Shown in pieces: positions 26,646-35,318 of a stretch of 64,000 nt of DNA; the stretch's first letter is position 1; the number at the start of each line of letters is the position of its first letter. The stretch covers positions 62,001 to 126,000 of the forward strand of contig NZ_CAJYOJ010000078.1 in assembly GCF_913776295.1 (NCBI RefSeq). The letters run 5' to 3'. A program made the position numbers and the translations under genes. This DNA is from an uncultured Pedobacter sp. (GTDB lineage Bacteria; Bacteroidota; Bacteroidia; Sphingobacteriales; Sphingobacteriaceae). The notes beneath the pieces were generated by a model. It had not been told where the DNA came from, did no database searches, and was given only the letters and a program-made list of their open reading frames with translations.

Positions 26646-27533
26646 ATGAAAAAATATTTTCTTTCTCTGGTCTTTTCGGCTTTAAGCATTACTTCTTTTG
26701 CACAAAATGCAGAGCTTCTTTTTGTCCAGGATAGTTTGAAATTGATTTCTTCACAGTTTAAGTTTACCGAAGGTGCTTCGGTTGATGAAGAGGGAAATGT
26801 TTTTTTTACCGACCAACCAAACGATAAAATCTGGAAATACGATATCAATGGTAAACTGAGCTTGTACATGGACAAATCAGGCAGGGCAAACGGGACTTAT
26901 TTTGATAAAAAGGGAAACTTAATTGTATGTGCCGATGAAAATAACGAGATCTGGTCTATCGATAAAAATAAGAACATCAAGATACTTTTCAGTGATTATG
27001 AAGGTAAAAAAGTGAATGGTCCGAACGATATCTGGCTGGATGCTAAAGGTGGAATATATTTTACCGATCCTTATTATCAGCGCGATTATTGGACACGGAA
27101 ATCGCCCGAAATTCAGGGCCAAAGAGTGTATTATTTACCGAAGGGGAAGAAAGAAGCGACGGTAGTTGCTAACGATGTAATTAAACCAAACGGTATTGTC
27201 GGTACTCCGGACGGGAAATTTTTATATGTAGCCGATATGGATGCAAATAAAACTTATCGTTATCGTATTGGTGCCGATGCCAGATTAACCGATAGGCAGC
27301 TTATTCTTACCCAGCATTCTGACGGAATGACTTTAGATCATAAAGGCAATATTTATGTAACGGGCAAAGGCGTGACTATTTACAAACCAACAGGAGAAAA
27401 GATTGCGCATATTGAGGTTCCGGAAGCTTGGTGTGGTAATATTTGCTTTGGTGGGAAGCAGAGAAATATGCTGTTTATCACGGCTTCAAAATCGATTTAT
27501 ACCATTCCGATGAATACGAAAGGAGTTGAATAG
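26646..27533 (+). CDS. Secreted SMP-30/gluconolactonase family protein
   Basis: A 295-residue six-bladed beta-propeller protein with a signal peptide (residues 1-19, ending TSFA, cleavage before QNAEL). Family motifs are present: EGASVDEEGNVFFTD at the start of the propeller, GPNDIWLDAKGGIYFTDPYY in the middle, KPNGIVGTPDGKFLYVAD, and SDGMTLDHKGNIYVT. The acidic and Asn residues in these strands bind the divalent metal. Relatives hydrolyse sugar lactones such as gluconolactone in the periplasm. The substrate is not determined by sequence. It is monocistronic. Confidence 0.9.
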   Translation: MKKYFLSLVFSALSITSFAQNAELLFVQDSLKLISSQFKFTEGASVDEEGNVFFTDQPNDKIWKYDINGKLSLYMDKSGRANGTYFDKKGNLIVCADENNEIWSIDKNKNIKILFSDYEGKKVNGPNDIWLDAKGGIYFTDPYYQRDYWTRKSPEIQGQRVYYLPKGKKEATVVANDVIKPNGIVGTPDGKFLYVADMDANKTYRYRIGADARLTDRQLILTQHSDGMTLDHKGNIYVTGKGVTIYKPTGEKIAHIEVPEAWCGNICFGGKQRNMLFITASKSIYTIPMNTKGVE

Positions 27534-27604
27534 TTTTTTTATTTTCAGTAAATATTGAAAGTTTAATATTTTTATTCGATATTTGGCAGTACAAATATTA
27601 AATC

Positions 27605-28513
27605 ATGAAAGCAGTTGTAAATAGAAAAATTTTAGGTTTTCTGGTCCCCAATTTTTTAATTATCGGCATCATCGGGGTAAACAGATTCGTACTCCAGGCT
27701 GAGAGTGGGGGTATTTTAGTTTTTTCCGAATTTATAATCCTCCCGATATTGATGGGGATATTAGCTGCTTGGTATTGGCGCGATTTAAAATTAAACAGTA
27801 AAAAGTTGATCTGGTATTCGATATTAAACGGCTTTTTTGCTATTATACTGAGTTTTTTATTTCTTGGTGAAGGAACCATCTGCCTGATTATTGTATCTCC
27901 GCTTATTTTTGCTTTTGTTACTACGGGTGCTTTTATTGGAAAGGTTATGTTTAAAAAGAACAAACAAACATTAAACATAAGCTTCGTTTCATTGTTGTTT
28001 GCTGTTTTTGTAATAGACTCGATATCAGATCACCACTATGAAAATATGGTTTCGGATGAGGTGATTATTAGGGCCAGACCTGAAAAAATCTGGAAAAATG
28101 TGGTCGCTTTTGATAGAATAAAGAAACCAAACAACTACTGGCTTTTTAGAATAGGGATGCCAAGCCCTATGCAAACAACAGTTTCGGGATATAAAAACGG
28201 CGCAGCTCGTAAATGTATTTTTAGCAACGGCTATACTTTCGATGAAAAGGTTATAACCTACGAAGAAAATAAAAATCTAACTTTTGATATTATTAACCAA
28301 CCAAAAGATCCCGAAATAATGGGGCATATTGATATTGACCGCGGGCAATTTTTATTACATGATAATGGCGATGGGACCACAACATTGATTGGAAATAGCT
28401 GGTATAAGCTACACGTTTTTCCAACCTGGTATTACGATTTATGGGCCGAAAGTATTACCAGGAATGTACATCTGAGGGTAATGGAACACATTAAAGCCCT
28501 TAGCGAAGAATAA
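27605..28513 (+). CDS. Membrane protein with C-terminal SRPBCC domain
   Basis: A 302-residue protein. Residues 1-140 contain about four hydrophobic segments (FLVPNFLIIGIIGVNRFVL, ILMGILAAWYW, LNGFFAIILSFLFLG, FVSLLFAVFVIDSI). From about residue 150 an SRPBCC-like domain follows (VSDEVIIRARPEKIWKNVV, with the typical strand-then-helix start). The C-terminal helix is TRNVHLRVMEHIKAL. It probably binds a hydrophobic ligand at the membrane. The stop overlaps the next start by one base (TAATG), so the two are coupled. The function is unknown. Confidence 0.78.
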   Translation: MKAVVNRKILGFLVPNFLIIGIIGVNRFVLQAESGGILVFSEFIILPILMGILAAWYWRDLKLNSKKLIWYSILNGFFAIILSFLFLGEGTICLIIVSPLIFAFVTTGAFIGKVMFKKNKQTLNISFVSLLFAVFVIDSISDHHYENMVSDEVIIRARPEKIWKNVVAFDRIKKPNNYWLFRIGMPSPMQTTVSGYKNGAARKCIFSNGYTFDEKVITYEENKNLTFDIINQPKDPEIMGHIDIDRGQFLLHDNGDGTTTLIGNSWYKLHVFPTWYYDLWAESITRNVHLRVMEHIKALSEE

Positions 28514-28926
28514 TGTTTCATTTTATTGTTTATCGGCTGAATTTCCTCAAAGGCGTACCTTTGTTTGCACTGATTTATGATAGCTGTTTAAAAATTGCCA
28601 TGTTTCTGGCTGCGCCTGAAAGACTAGGCTGGTTTGACGACATTGAAAATGAGGTGCTGAGTTGGGACGGGACAAACGTAAGCTTACACAAATTTGGCGG
28701 AACGCAGTTTAATTACGGACGAAAAGAGATCGGTCATTTACACAGTAACGGGTTATTAGATATTTTGGTCGGCCGGCAGGTTAAGCAAGAGCTACTGGCT
28801 TCAGGAAAGGCAGAAGTGCATCATATTTTTAAAGAATCTGGCTGGATCAGTTTTTATATTTTAACTGAAAAAGACCTGATAAATGCGAAGTGTTTGTTGA
28901 AAGAGGCTTATCAAAGCAGAATGTAG
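28513..28926 (+). CDS. Luciferase-domain (DUF5519) family protein
   Basis: A 137-residue protein that looks like the DUF5519 'luciferase family' proteins, based on the W-D..V..H.FGG..F..G..E.GH pattern (WDGTNVSLHKFGGTQFNYG, EIGHLHSNGLLDI) and the ending VHHIFKESGWISFYI. Despite the name, no light-producing activity is implied. It is translationally coupled to the SRPBCC membrane protein by a one-base overlap. The function is unknown. Confidence 0.75.
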   Translation: MFHFIVYRLNFLKGVPLFALIYDSCLKIAMFLAAPERLGWFDDIENEVLSWDGTNVSLHKFGGTQFNYGRKEIGHLHSNGLLDILVGRQVKQELLASGKAEVHHIFKESGWISFYILTEKDLINAKCLLKEAYQSRM

Positions 28927-29458
28927 CTGCCTTTACGATAACTGCAAATAGTAAGATAATTTTTATTCTGTTCAGTTTATTCATCCTCCTAAAATATGAA
29001 TCACATTAGTTAGTTTTGAGTTTCCTACTTATAGGGATAGACGACTATGAAAAAGCCCGCTCAGGATTGAGGGGCTTTTTTACTTTACTCCGCTACTAAA
29101 AAAAGCGGATCTGATACTTTCTGCGTTTACAAAACCACTGCGTTCAGGTTTGTTGGTGCTAATTTATCTGGACTGTAAAAGTTTTTTTGATTTTCCTGGC
29201 TCTTGGTATTGACAGCGTGCCTGGTTAAAATCCGTGCTTTATTAAAGTTGCTTAGCAAAATGCCTAAACTTTTCTCAAAAAGGTGTGTCCACCAGGTAGG
29301 ACCGCGCGGGAATGATATGATGGAAGAGCCCTCTATAAATCGGAATCTCGTTTTTTCAGCATATTCTAATGATTTAATTAATTGTATAGGTACTGTTACA
29401 TTTAATTTTGCCTGGAATAATTTCTTAAATTAGCCTATATCAAAAACCTGATGAGCTT
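28927..29458. other. 532-bp intergenic region with a possible small RNA
   Basis: No convincing gene is present; the 76-aa ORF at 29203-29433 has no coding character. The region contains an exact TAnnTTTG box (TAGTTTTG, 29011-29018) and about 32 bp further a strong terminator (29050-29081). Together they could give a transcript of about 60 nt. The rest is AT-rich and featureless. Confidence 0.45.
29050..29081 (+). terminator. Intrinsic terminator
   Basis: AAAAAGCCC pairs with GGGCTTTTT, with an inner CTCA/TGAG stem, and ends in a T-run. It is 120 bp past the DUF5519 gene, so it ends either that operon or a short RNA started at the TAGTTTTG box. Confidence 0.85.
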
Positions 29459-29734
29459 ATGGAAAATCTAAAAGAAGAAACCAAAATCAAAGCTTTTCTT
29501 ACCAGGATCAAAGCGGAGTGGCCAGGAGTGGTAGAGCGCTTTGAGTTTAAAACTGGCAGTGTAATATATGTTCATTTAAAAGAAGGCATATCAAGCGTGG
29601 ATTTTTTAGGTAAACTTTCCAGACAGGTAGAGCGTTTTGTCGATTTCAGTAAGCCTATCATCTTATATCATATTGAAAGTGATGGCATGAACTTAAGATC
29701 GCATCCCATTAACTGGTACTCGACGCTTAGATAG
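29459..29734 (+). CDS. Hypothetical protein, 91 aa
   Basis: I do not recognise this small protein. It has balanced charged and hydrophobic residues (IKAFLTRIKAEWPGVVERFE, then VIYVHLKEGISSVDFLG), a mixed alpha/beta pattern and no signal peptide, so it looks like a real soluble cytoplasmic protein. It starts at an ATG with no clear ribosome-binding site, normal for this phylum. A palindrome at 29818-29842 lies between it and the cold-shock gene and may end its transcript. The function is unknown. Confidence 0.65.
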   Translation: MENLKEETKIKAFLTRIKAEWPGVVERFEFKTGSVIYVHLKEGISSVDFLGKLSRQVERFVDFSKPIILYHIESDGMNLRSHPINWYSTLR

Positions 29735-29817
29735 GTAATCTTGATGTTCACCAATCTTTCCGGAGCCCACTTGTACTGTAAATGTTTATTTTTATTTCTA
29801 GGGTTTTGAATCTTTTT

Positions 29818-29842
29818 ACAGATAAAACGTAATTTTATCTGT
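29818..29842 (+). terminator. Hairpin upstream of the cold-shock promoter
   Basis: A perfect 10-bp stem, ACAGATAAAA / TTTTATCTGT, with a 5-nt loop. There is no strong U-run after it, so it could be a weak terminator for the 91-aa gene or a regulatory site for the cold-shock gene. Confidence 0.45.
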
Positions 29843-29848
29843 CAGTAA

Positions 29849-29879
29849 TTTTGGTTTATGGGTTTTAATCCTATTTTTG
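29849..29879 (+). promoter_or_regulatory. Cold-shock gene promoter
   Basis: TATTTTTG (29872-29879) fits the Bacteroidota -7 box TAnnTTTG. A TTTTG (29849-29853) lies 18 bp upstream at the expected -33 position. The start codon is 26 bp downstream. Confidence 0.55.
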
Positions 29880-29905
29880 ATTTTTAATTTAAAACATCCA
29901 GTATA

Positions 29906-30094
29906 ATGAAAAACGGAACAGTAAAATTTTTTAACTCAGAAAAAGGCTTTGGCTTTATTAAAGAAGAAGGCGGATCTGAGATTTTTGTGCATGCATCAGG
30001 CCTGATTGACGAAATCAGAGAAAATGATACAGTTGAATATGATGTTCAAGAAGGCAAAAAAGGCCTTAATGCAGTGAAAGTAAGAGTTGTTTAA
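29906..30094 (+). CDS. cspA: Cold-shock domain protein (CspA family)
   Basis: A 62-residue single cold-shock domain that binds single-stranded RNA and DNA and melts secondary structure. The RNP1 motif KGFGFIKEE (about residues 14-22) and the RNP2-like IFVHASGL (about 27-34) are complete. It is slightly shorter than E. coli CspA (70 residues) but matches the short Bacteroidota forms. It has its own promoter box upstream and a strong terminator downstream, so it is monocistronic. Confidence 0.94.
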   Translation: MKNGTVKFFNSEKGFGFIKEEGGSEIFVHASGLIDEIRENDTVEYDVQEGKKGLNAVKVRVV

Positions 30095-30115
30095 TTCTTT
30101 CTCCAAAAGATTTTG

Positions 30116-30142
30116 AGCAGGATTTATTCCTGCTTTTTTTTT
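30116..30142 (+). terminator. Intrinsic terminator of the cold-shock gene
   Basis: A 7-bp stem, AGCAGGA / TCCTGCT, with a 5-nt loop is followed by a T-run of about nine. It lies 21 bp past the stop codon. Confidence 0.9.
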
Positions 30143-30407
30143 GGCCAAAATTTTTGGGATGATTTAATTTAGCCGTTACCGATAATGAACAAAAAGGTTG
30201 AAAAAATTTCCTGCTCATTTCTAGCTGATTACTTTTTTGAATATTTTTATCACCAAACCCTTATTGTAGTTTTCTGAATGGATTTTTATTTTTGCCGATG
30301 TCGACACAGTCGGCCCGAACCAAACAAATTAAATATTTTTGCAACTTTCTATTTTTTCAATCCAGGAACCTGTTACTCCTAACAAACCTGCCGACCGGGG
30401 TACCTTT

Positions 30408-31010
30408 ATGGCGGCTGCACAATTTGTAATGGCGCTGAACTTTGCTGATGAATTTGAACTTTTAAGTTTATCGGCTATTCATATCCAATCTGGTGTTGCT
30501 AAAAAAGGCGGACTGGTATTTGTACGTAATGGCAAACTGAAGATGCATCCCGGAATTTATGACCATTTGGCGCTGATATCGATATCGTCTATCTGTGCCG
30601 GAAGTATTTATACACATGGTTTAGCTACAATAGCTGCAGAAATTGTAAATCTGCCTTACCATGATGGCTTTTTAAATTTAACAGGTGCAGAAGAAGATTA
30701 TATGTCATTTAAACGCTTATGCAGCCCGATATCACGATTTTTTTTGCTGCATACCAAAAAAGTCCAGTGGTCTGCAATCCTATCGGTCTTTCGGTTTTTT
30801 ATGGTAGATGGTATCTGGGATGTGGTTAATTTTGTTGCAGCGGAACTCCAACAGTCTGATGCAGACGTACTGGCTTGTGTACAACTTTTAGAAAATATGC
30901 AGAAACAAGCGTGGTATTCTGGATTTTATCAGTCGCTGCGGGATTTCCATGCCTCACGTTACCCTCTAAGTAAAGTTGGCTTAGCGTCAGAATTGCCCGA
31001 AATGGCCTAA
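30408..31010 (+). CDS. Hypothetical protein, about 200 aa
   Basis: I do not recognise this protein. From the first ATG (30408) it has 200 residues; the ORF track begins at a TTG at 30339 and adds 23 residues of low conviction. It is mixed hydrophobic and helical, with a cysteine-containing stretch (LISISSICAGSIYTHGL), but no clear membrane anchor or signal peptide. It is convergent with the next gene; the stops lie 1 bp apart. The function is unknown. Confidence 0.6.
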   Translation: MAAAQFVMALNFADEFELLSLSAIHIQSGVAKKGGLVFVRNGKLKMHPGIYDHLALISISSICAGSIYTHGLATIAAEIVNLPYHDGFLNLTGAEEDYMSFKRLCSPISRFFLLHTKKVQWSAILSVFRFFMVDGIWDVVNFVAAELQQSDADVLACVQLLENMQKQAWYSGFYQSLRDFHASRYPLSKVGLASELPEMA

Positions 31011-31011
31011 A

Positions 31012-31353
31012 TTATTTCAGATAATTTTCCAATAATGCATTTAGGTCTTCCCCAACAGCTCTATTGCCCATGTTATTGAGTTTTTGTTGTGAAGAATTAT
31101 GCTTTTCGATGTAGGTAGCTTCTGTTTTATTAAATTTAAGATAACCTTGTTCAAAGTAACGTTCTTCTATTTCTGTAGACGAATCCATCGATCGAAACCA
31201 TAATTTGATTAATGATCCTGTAATTTTATCAAAATAAAGCCAGTGGTAGGTCGCCTCTGCATCGGCATGATCAGCCAGGTCAAGACGCTGAATTTCTATG
31301 ATGGTAGTATCGGAATTTTGGAAAAAGTATAAAATCTTATATTTAGGCAGCAT
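31012..31353 (-). CDS. Hypothetical protein, about 113 aa
   Basis: I do not recognise this small protein. The ATG at 31353 (MLPKYKILYFF) is preferred over the upstream GTG of the track. It is rich in aromatic and charged residues with a strand-like pattern (TTIIEIQRLDLADH, then YHWLYFDKITGSLIKLWF) and no signal peptide. It lies tail to tail with the 200-aa unknown gene. The function is unknown. Confidence 0.6.
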   Translation of the reverse strand: MLPKYKILYFFQNSDTTIIEIQRLDLADHADAEATYHWLYFDKITGSLIKLWFRSMDSSTEIEERYFEQGYLKFNKTEATYIEKHNSSQQKLNNMGNRAVGEDLNALLENYLK

Positions 31354-31519
31354 GGCGCAAAAATAGAACTTAAATTTGATCACAAAAAAGAATTTTGTGG
31401 TTTAAATTTAATTGTGGATGATGGTGTTCGCTAGGATCTGTGATCTTGACCTTTCATCTTCTTAATTCTTCCGTCGGAACTAAAAATCATAGCTGACACT
31501 ACAATATTCTTTTTCTTTG

Positions 31520-31548
31520 AAAGATTCTTCACTGTGTTCAGAATGACA
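31520..31548 (-). repeat. Solo end of the MITE-like element
   Basis: AAAGATTCTTCACTGTGTTC plus AGAATGACA matches the right end of the element at 9453-9606 with two or three differences. No matching left end was seen nearby. Confidence 0.55.
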
Positions 31549-31576
31549 GCCGTTACGATTTACGATCCTGATCTTT

Positions 31577-31660
31577 GACCCCGGGATTTTTAATCCGGTA
31601 TATCATTGAGGTTATTGCTTAAAAAGATTACAACTCTCCGGACGGGCTTATAAAGCCCGG
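31577..31660. repeat. REP-like hairpins near the end of moaCB
   Basis: CGGGCTT-ATA-AAGCCCG (31643-31659) is a 7-bp hairpin. The same loop and stem frame occur at 26596-26612 with a compensating base-pair change. A degenerate CCGGGATT/AATCCGG pair lies at 31581-31597. The hairpin overlaps the expected terminator position of the molybdenum cofactor operon, which ends at 31665. Confidence 0.5.
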
Positions 31661-31664
31661 CGAA

Positions 31665-32573
31665 TTAATGTTTCTCACCCTTAATTACCTTAAATAAATG
31701 CAAAACCTGTGGGAATAGTGCATCCATACTTTCTTCTGCGCCACTTTTGGAACCTGGGAAAGTAAGTACCAGTGTTTCTCCGATAAAACCAGCTATCCCA
31801 CGCGAAAGCATGGCATAGGGCATACGTTCTTGTCCATAACGTCTGGCAGCTTCCATAATCCCTTCAATATTTCTGTCCATTAACGGTGCAATAGCCTCCG
31901 GGGTTACATCGCGCGGGGATAGGCCGGTTCCTCCCGTAAAAATGATCAGGTGATAACCATCTTTACTTAATTCAGTTGCTTTGTTCCTGATCATATGGAT
32001 TTCATCGGGAACGATCTCATATTTCTCCGTATGAATTTCCCATTGTTCCAGGCGTGCGATAATGGCTTTGCCTGCCGTATCCTGGGCCTTATTTTCGAAA
32101 ATAGAATCTGAACAGACGATGACTGCCGCTTTTATTTCAGGGAATCTGGCGTGTTTAAGGTCTGATTTTCCCCCTGATTTTTTTAATAACCTGATGTTTT
32201 CGATCTCAACACCTTTGTCAATGGGTTTTAACATGTCGTACATGGTTAAAGCGGTAACGGATGCACCATGCATTGCTTCCACCTCTACGCCTGTTTTGTA
32301 AATGGTGTGTACTTCAACCTGAATAATGATGGTTAAACCCACAATCTCATAGGTAATAGCCGTATATTCAATGGGAAGCGGGTGACAATCAGGAATCACA
32401 TCACTCGTTTTTTTTACCCCGAATAAGCCTGCTGCACGGGCAAATTCAAATACATCTCCTTTGGGTATTTTGCGTTGTTCAATGGCATCAATGGTTTCCT
32501 GCTTTGATACCTTAACAGTAGCTCTTGCAATGGCGATCCTTAAGGTATTGGATTTTTTTGTGATGTTTACCAT
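31665..32573 (-). CDS. moaCB: Bifunctional MoaC-MoaB fusion (molybdenum cofactor synthesis)
   Basis: A 302-residue fusion. Residues about 1-150 are MoaC, cyclic pyranopterin monophosphate synthase, with motifs IPDCHPLPIEY and AMHGASVTALTMYDM near the active site. Residues about 155-302 are MoaB/MogA, the molybdopterin adenylyltransferase, with FTGGTGLSPRDVTPEAI and FPGSKSGAEESMDAL. The first domain acts with MoaA; the second adenylates molybdopterin before MoeA adds molybdate. Fused MoaCB proteins are known in Bacteroidota. It is the last gene of the minus-strand cluster, right after moaE. Confidence 0.94.
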   Translation of the reverse strand: MVNITKKSNTLRIAIARATVKVSKQETIDAIEQRKIPKGDVFEFARAAGLFGVKKTSDVIPDCHPLPIEYTAITYEIVGLTIIIQVEVHTIYKTGVEVEAMHGASVTALTMYDMLKPIDKGVEIENIRLLKKSGGKSDLKHARFPEIKAAVIVCSDSIFENKAQDTAGKAIIARLEQWEIHTEKYEIVPDEIHMIRNKATELSKDGYHLIIFTGGTGLSPRDVTPEAIAPLMDRNIEGIMEAARRYGQERMPYAMLSRGIAGFIGETLVLTFPGSKSGAEESMDALFPQVLHLFKVIKGEKH

Positions 32574-32574
32574 G

Positions 32575-33018
32575 TTAAATATTTTCTTTCCACTGATGGG
32601 TTTCGTCTTCGAATATTTCTTTGCCCCAAATTGGCAATTCTGCCTTTAATCGGTCTACGATTTCACTGCAGGCAGCTATTGCGGGTTTACGGTGCGCTGA
32701 AGAGGTAAAAACGAAAAGGCAAATTTCGCCTGTTTTAACTGTGCCTAAGCTATGGTAAATATGCATACAACTGAGTGGGTATTGTTCGAAAATTTCTTCC
32801 CTGATCTGATGCATTTTTTCAAGGGCGAGTTCCTCATAGGCCGTGTAGGCTATCGCGGCGACAAATTTGCCGTCAATTTCATCTTTTCTCACCTGGCCCA
32901 TAAAAATACTATGGCCACCAATAGCCGTCTTGCTATTATGTTTGGCAATGCTATCGGCTATAAAAGCGGGTGTTATGGGGCCCTTGACGAAGATATTTTT
33001 TATTTTTTTTTCGCTCAT
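32575..33018 (-). CDS. moaE: Molybdopterin synthase catalytic subunit MoaE
   Basis: MoaE with MoaD forms molybdopterin synthase, which inserts two sulfurs into the pyranopterin precursor. The 147-residue protein has IGGHSIFMGQVRKDE, the TAYEELALEKM segment, YHSLGTVKTGE, and the active-site Lys region PIWGKEIFED near the C-terminus. The ATG at 33018 is preferred to the track start at 33060, as it begins 1 bp after the moeB stop and starts the conserved domain. Its partner MoaD is two genes upstream. Confidence 0.94.
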   Translation of the reverse strand: MSEKKIKNIFVKGPITPAFIADSIAKHNSKTAIGGHSIFMGQVRKDEIDGKFVAAIAYTAYEELALEKMHQIREEIFEQYPLSCMHIYHSLGTVKTGEICLFVFTSSAHRKPAIAACSEIVDRLKAELPIWGKEIFEDETHQWKENI

Positions 33019-33019
33019 G

Positions 33020-34126
33020 TTAAGATTTGAGAAAATGATCCCTCCATTTAATGATGCCACCTTTTAAACTGTAAATCTTTTTGGTATCACCATATCTTTC
33101 CTGCATGGCCTCTGCTGCAGCTACACTTCTAACGCCATGCTGGCAGATTAAAACGACCTGTTTTTGGTAAAATTCTTTGCCCAAAAAAGTGCCAAACTCC
33201 GACATTGGTACCTGTATAAAGATTTGTTTATCCAATACCGGTACTTCGTGTCTTTCGCGTACATCAATTAGTATCGTCGATTCCAACTGTTGAAGTTTCA
33301 CCAGTTCGGCAACATCAATTTCTGTGTAACCTTGCGGGCCTTCGCTTGTGTCCTGATAATCCATATTTAGAAATTCATCAACAGTTTTAGGCAGCGTATA
33401 ACCGTCGCCATGGGTGATGCTGACGGTATATTGTTCTTGTGTAAGTAAATTGTAGCTTAATATTTTATTAGTCAAAGGTAGTCCGATTTTGGCGATCAGT
33501 TTGATGGTTTCTGCCGCTGCCATCGTACCTAAAATACCGGGTAATACGCCGATAACACCATTTTCGGCACAATTAGGTACTTCATCTCTATGGGGTGGAA
33601 TAGGAAAGATATCGCGGTAATTGGTGCCTGGAGTGAACTGATCAGGAACATTAAATAGGGCTAACTGTCCCTCAAAACCTGATACTGCAGCAAATATAAG
33701 TGGTTTATTCAAGAGCGCACAGGCGTCATTAATCAGGTATCTGGATTCGAAATTGTCTGTACCATCTAATATGTAATCATATCTGGATAAGATATCAAGG
33801 ATATTATTTTTCTGCAACCGGATGGGGTGACGGACGATTCCAATCTGGGGATTCATTTCCTGCAGGCGCTTTGCCGCTATCTCTACTTTCAGCTTTCCGA
33901 TATCAGCCGTGGTAAAAAGAATTTGTCTGTGTAAATTGGACAATGAAATAGTATCATCATCAACAATACCAACATGGCCGATACCTGCAGCAGCCAAATA
34001 TTGCAATGCAGGGCAGCCTAAACCACCGGCACCAATAACCAGAACTTTTGACCTTAAAAGCTTTTGCTGTGCTTCCTCGCCAAATCCTTTTAGGATAATC
34101 TGCCTGTTGTATCGCGCTGTACTCAT
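33020..34126 (-). CDS. moeB: MoeB-type adenylyltransferase with C-terminal rhodanese domain
   Basis: A 368-residue protein of two domains. The ThiF/MoeB domain (about 1-250) activates the C-terminal Gly-Gly of MoaD by adenylation. It has the ATP loop VIGAGGLGCPALQYLAAAG, the DDDTISLSNLHRQ motif and the conserved DGTDNFESR. The rhodanese domain (about 265-368) carries the active-site Cys in LICQHGVRSVAAAE and would donate the sulfur. The fusion lets one enzyme both activate and sulfurate MoaD. It starts 5 bp after moaD. Confidence 0.93.
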   Translation of the reverse strand: MSTARYNRQIILKGFGEEAQQKLLRSKVLVIGAGGLGCPALQYLAAAGIGHVGIVDDDTISLSNLHRQILFTTADIGKLKVEIAAKRLQEMNPQIGIVRHPIRLQKNNILDILSRYDYILDGTDNFESRYLINDACALLNKPLIFAAVSGFEGQLALFNVPDQFTPGTNYRDIFPIPPHRDEVPNCAENGVIGVLPGILGTMAAAETIKLIAKIGLPLTNKILSYNLLTQEQYTVSITHGDGYTLPKTVDEFLNMDYQDTSEGPQGYTEIDVAELVKLQQLESTILIDVRERHEVPVLDKQIFIQVPMSEFGTFLGKEFYQKQVVLICQHGVRSVAAAEAMQERYGDTKKIYSLKGGIIKWRDHFLKS

Positions 34127-34131
34127 ATTTC

Positions 34132-34365
34132 TTAACCACCAGAAAATGGCGGCATAATGGCTATTGTAGCCCGGTTTGTAATTTCTGTATTTTGTTGAAC
34201 AATGTTCTTGTTCAGGGCAAGTTTGTATTTTATATCCTTTAAAGCTGGAAACCTGTTTTCGAGGTATTGTTTAAAGGCATTGGTGTCAGCAATACCATCA
34301 ACTTCAATTTTTTGATTATTGATGAATTCGGTAATCTGGCCAAAACTGATAATTTCAATTTCCAT
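34132..34365 (-). CDS. moaD: MoaD/ThiS-family sulfur carrier protein
   Basis: A 77-residue ubiquitin-fold protein ending PPFSGG, the required C-terminal Gly-Gly that becomes a thiocarboxylate. The position directly before moeB and moaE points to MoaD, the small subunit of molybdopterin synthase, rather than ThiS. The N-terminus (MEIEIISFGQITEFINNQ) matches MoaD proteins. About 209 bp separates it from the next gene upstream, so a separate promoter is possible. Confidence 0.92.
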   Translation of the reverse strand: MEIEIISFGQITEFINNQKIEVDGIADTNAFKQYLENRFPALKDIKYKLALNKNIVQQNTEITNRATIAIMPPFSGG

Positions 34366-34574
34366 GCTGCTAATTTACCTTTAAGATGCTACTTTATGTA
34401 GTATAAATTGATTGAAAATTGTCATACTATCTCAACTAACGGAGTTATAGGCGCTTAAATTGTTTATGGAGATGGTGAACGGGCTTTAGCCTTTCCTTTA
34501 AAATAAACTGCCTGCTTTATTAAGCATTAACAGCAAAACTTAAAAATAATAAAACAATGGTAAGGTATTTCCTG

Positions 34575-35315
34575 TCAGGCGTGCGTAAATAATAGTTTAT
34601 AAGCAGCCAGAGCCAATACACAAGCCAGCACATTTTTTAAAACAGTTTGTGGAAATTTCAAGGCACCAAAGTAAGCGCCACAAATGCCTCCAACAAAAGC
34701 TACTCCCACATAAGCGAGCATATGACCGTTAAATTCGAAACCTTTAATCAGCTGACCACCTAAACCAGCAACTGAATTCACAAAAATAAATGCTGCACTG
34801 ATGGCTGCGGTCTGTTTTTGATCTGTCCACTTTAAAAGCAATAGGATAGGAGAAAGGATAATCCCCCCACCAATACCGATCATACCCGAAAGTAAACCGA
34901 TGATGCCTCCAATAGTCAGCGATAAGGGAATATTTGATGATCTGAGATCTTTAGAGGCAGTGTTTTTAAAAAAGAAAAAACGGATAACCGGGATCAGTAG
35001 AAGTAATCCTAAAATCTTTTTATAAATCGCACTTTGAATAACCATCATACCACCAATAAAAGAAAGCGGGATGGAGACCAGTGCAAAAGGCCAGAAGATT
35101 TTCCATTTAAAATGGCCACCACGGTAAAACTGGATAAAAGAAGTGGAAGAAACAAACAGGTTGAGCAATAGCGCTGTGGGTTTCATAATGGATGGCGAAA
35201 TGGCAAAAATAGCCATAAGTGCAAGATAGCCGCTGGCCCCGCCATGCCCAACCGAAGCATATAAAAATGCAACTATAAAAAGTAAACAGTAAAAGAGGAT
35301 AAAGCTTTCTTGCAT
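34575..35315 (-). CDS. TauE/SafE family sulfite/anion exporter
   Basis: A 246-residue integral membrane protein with about seven or eight helices. Family features are the duplicated glycine-rich loops (YASVGHGGASGYLALMA near the N-terminus and GMIGIGGGIILSPILLLL in the middle). Members export sulfite or sulfoacetate or move other small anions. It sits inside the molybdenum cofactor cluster, 3 bp after moeA. It may handle sulfite near a sulfite-oxidising molybdoenzyme or move an anion needed for the cofactor; this is inference. Confidence 0.88.
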   Translation of the reverse strand: MQESFILFYCLLFIVAFLYASVGHGGASGYLALMAIFAISPSIMKPTALLLNLFVSSTSFIQFYRGGHFKWKIFWPFALVSIPLSFIGGMMVIQSAIYKKILGLLLLIPVIRFFFFKNTASKDLRSSNIPLSLTIGGIIGLLSGMIGIGGGIILSPILLLLKWTDQKQTAAISAAFIFVNSVAGLGGQLIKGFEFNGHMLAYVGVAFVGGICGAYFGALKFPQTVLKNVLACVLALAAYKLLFTHA

Positions 35316-35318
35316 GGT

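Noticed and set aside
29203-29433. 76-aa ORF in the ORF track
   Set aside because: The composition is not protein-like, there is no start context, and it overlaps a region with terminator and promoter signals.
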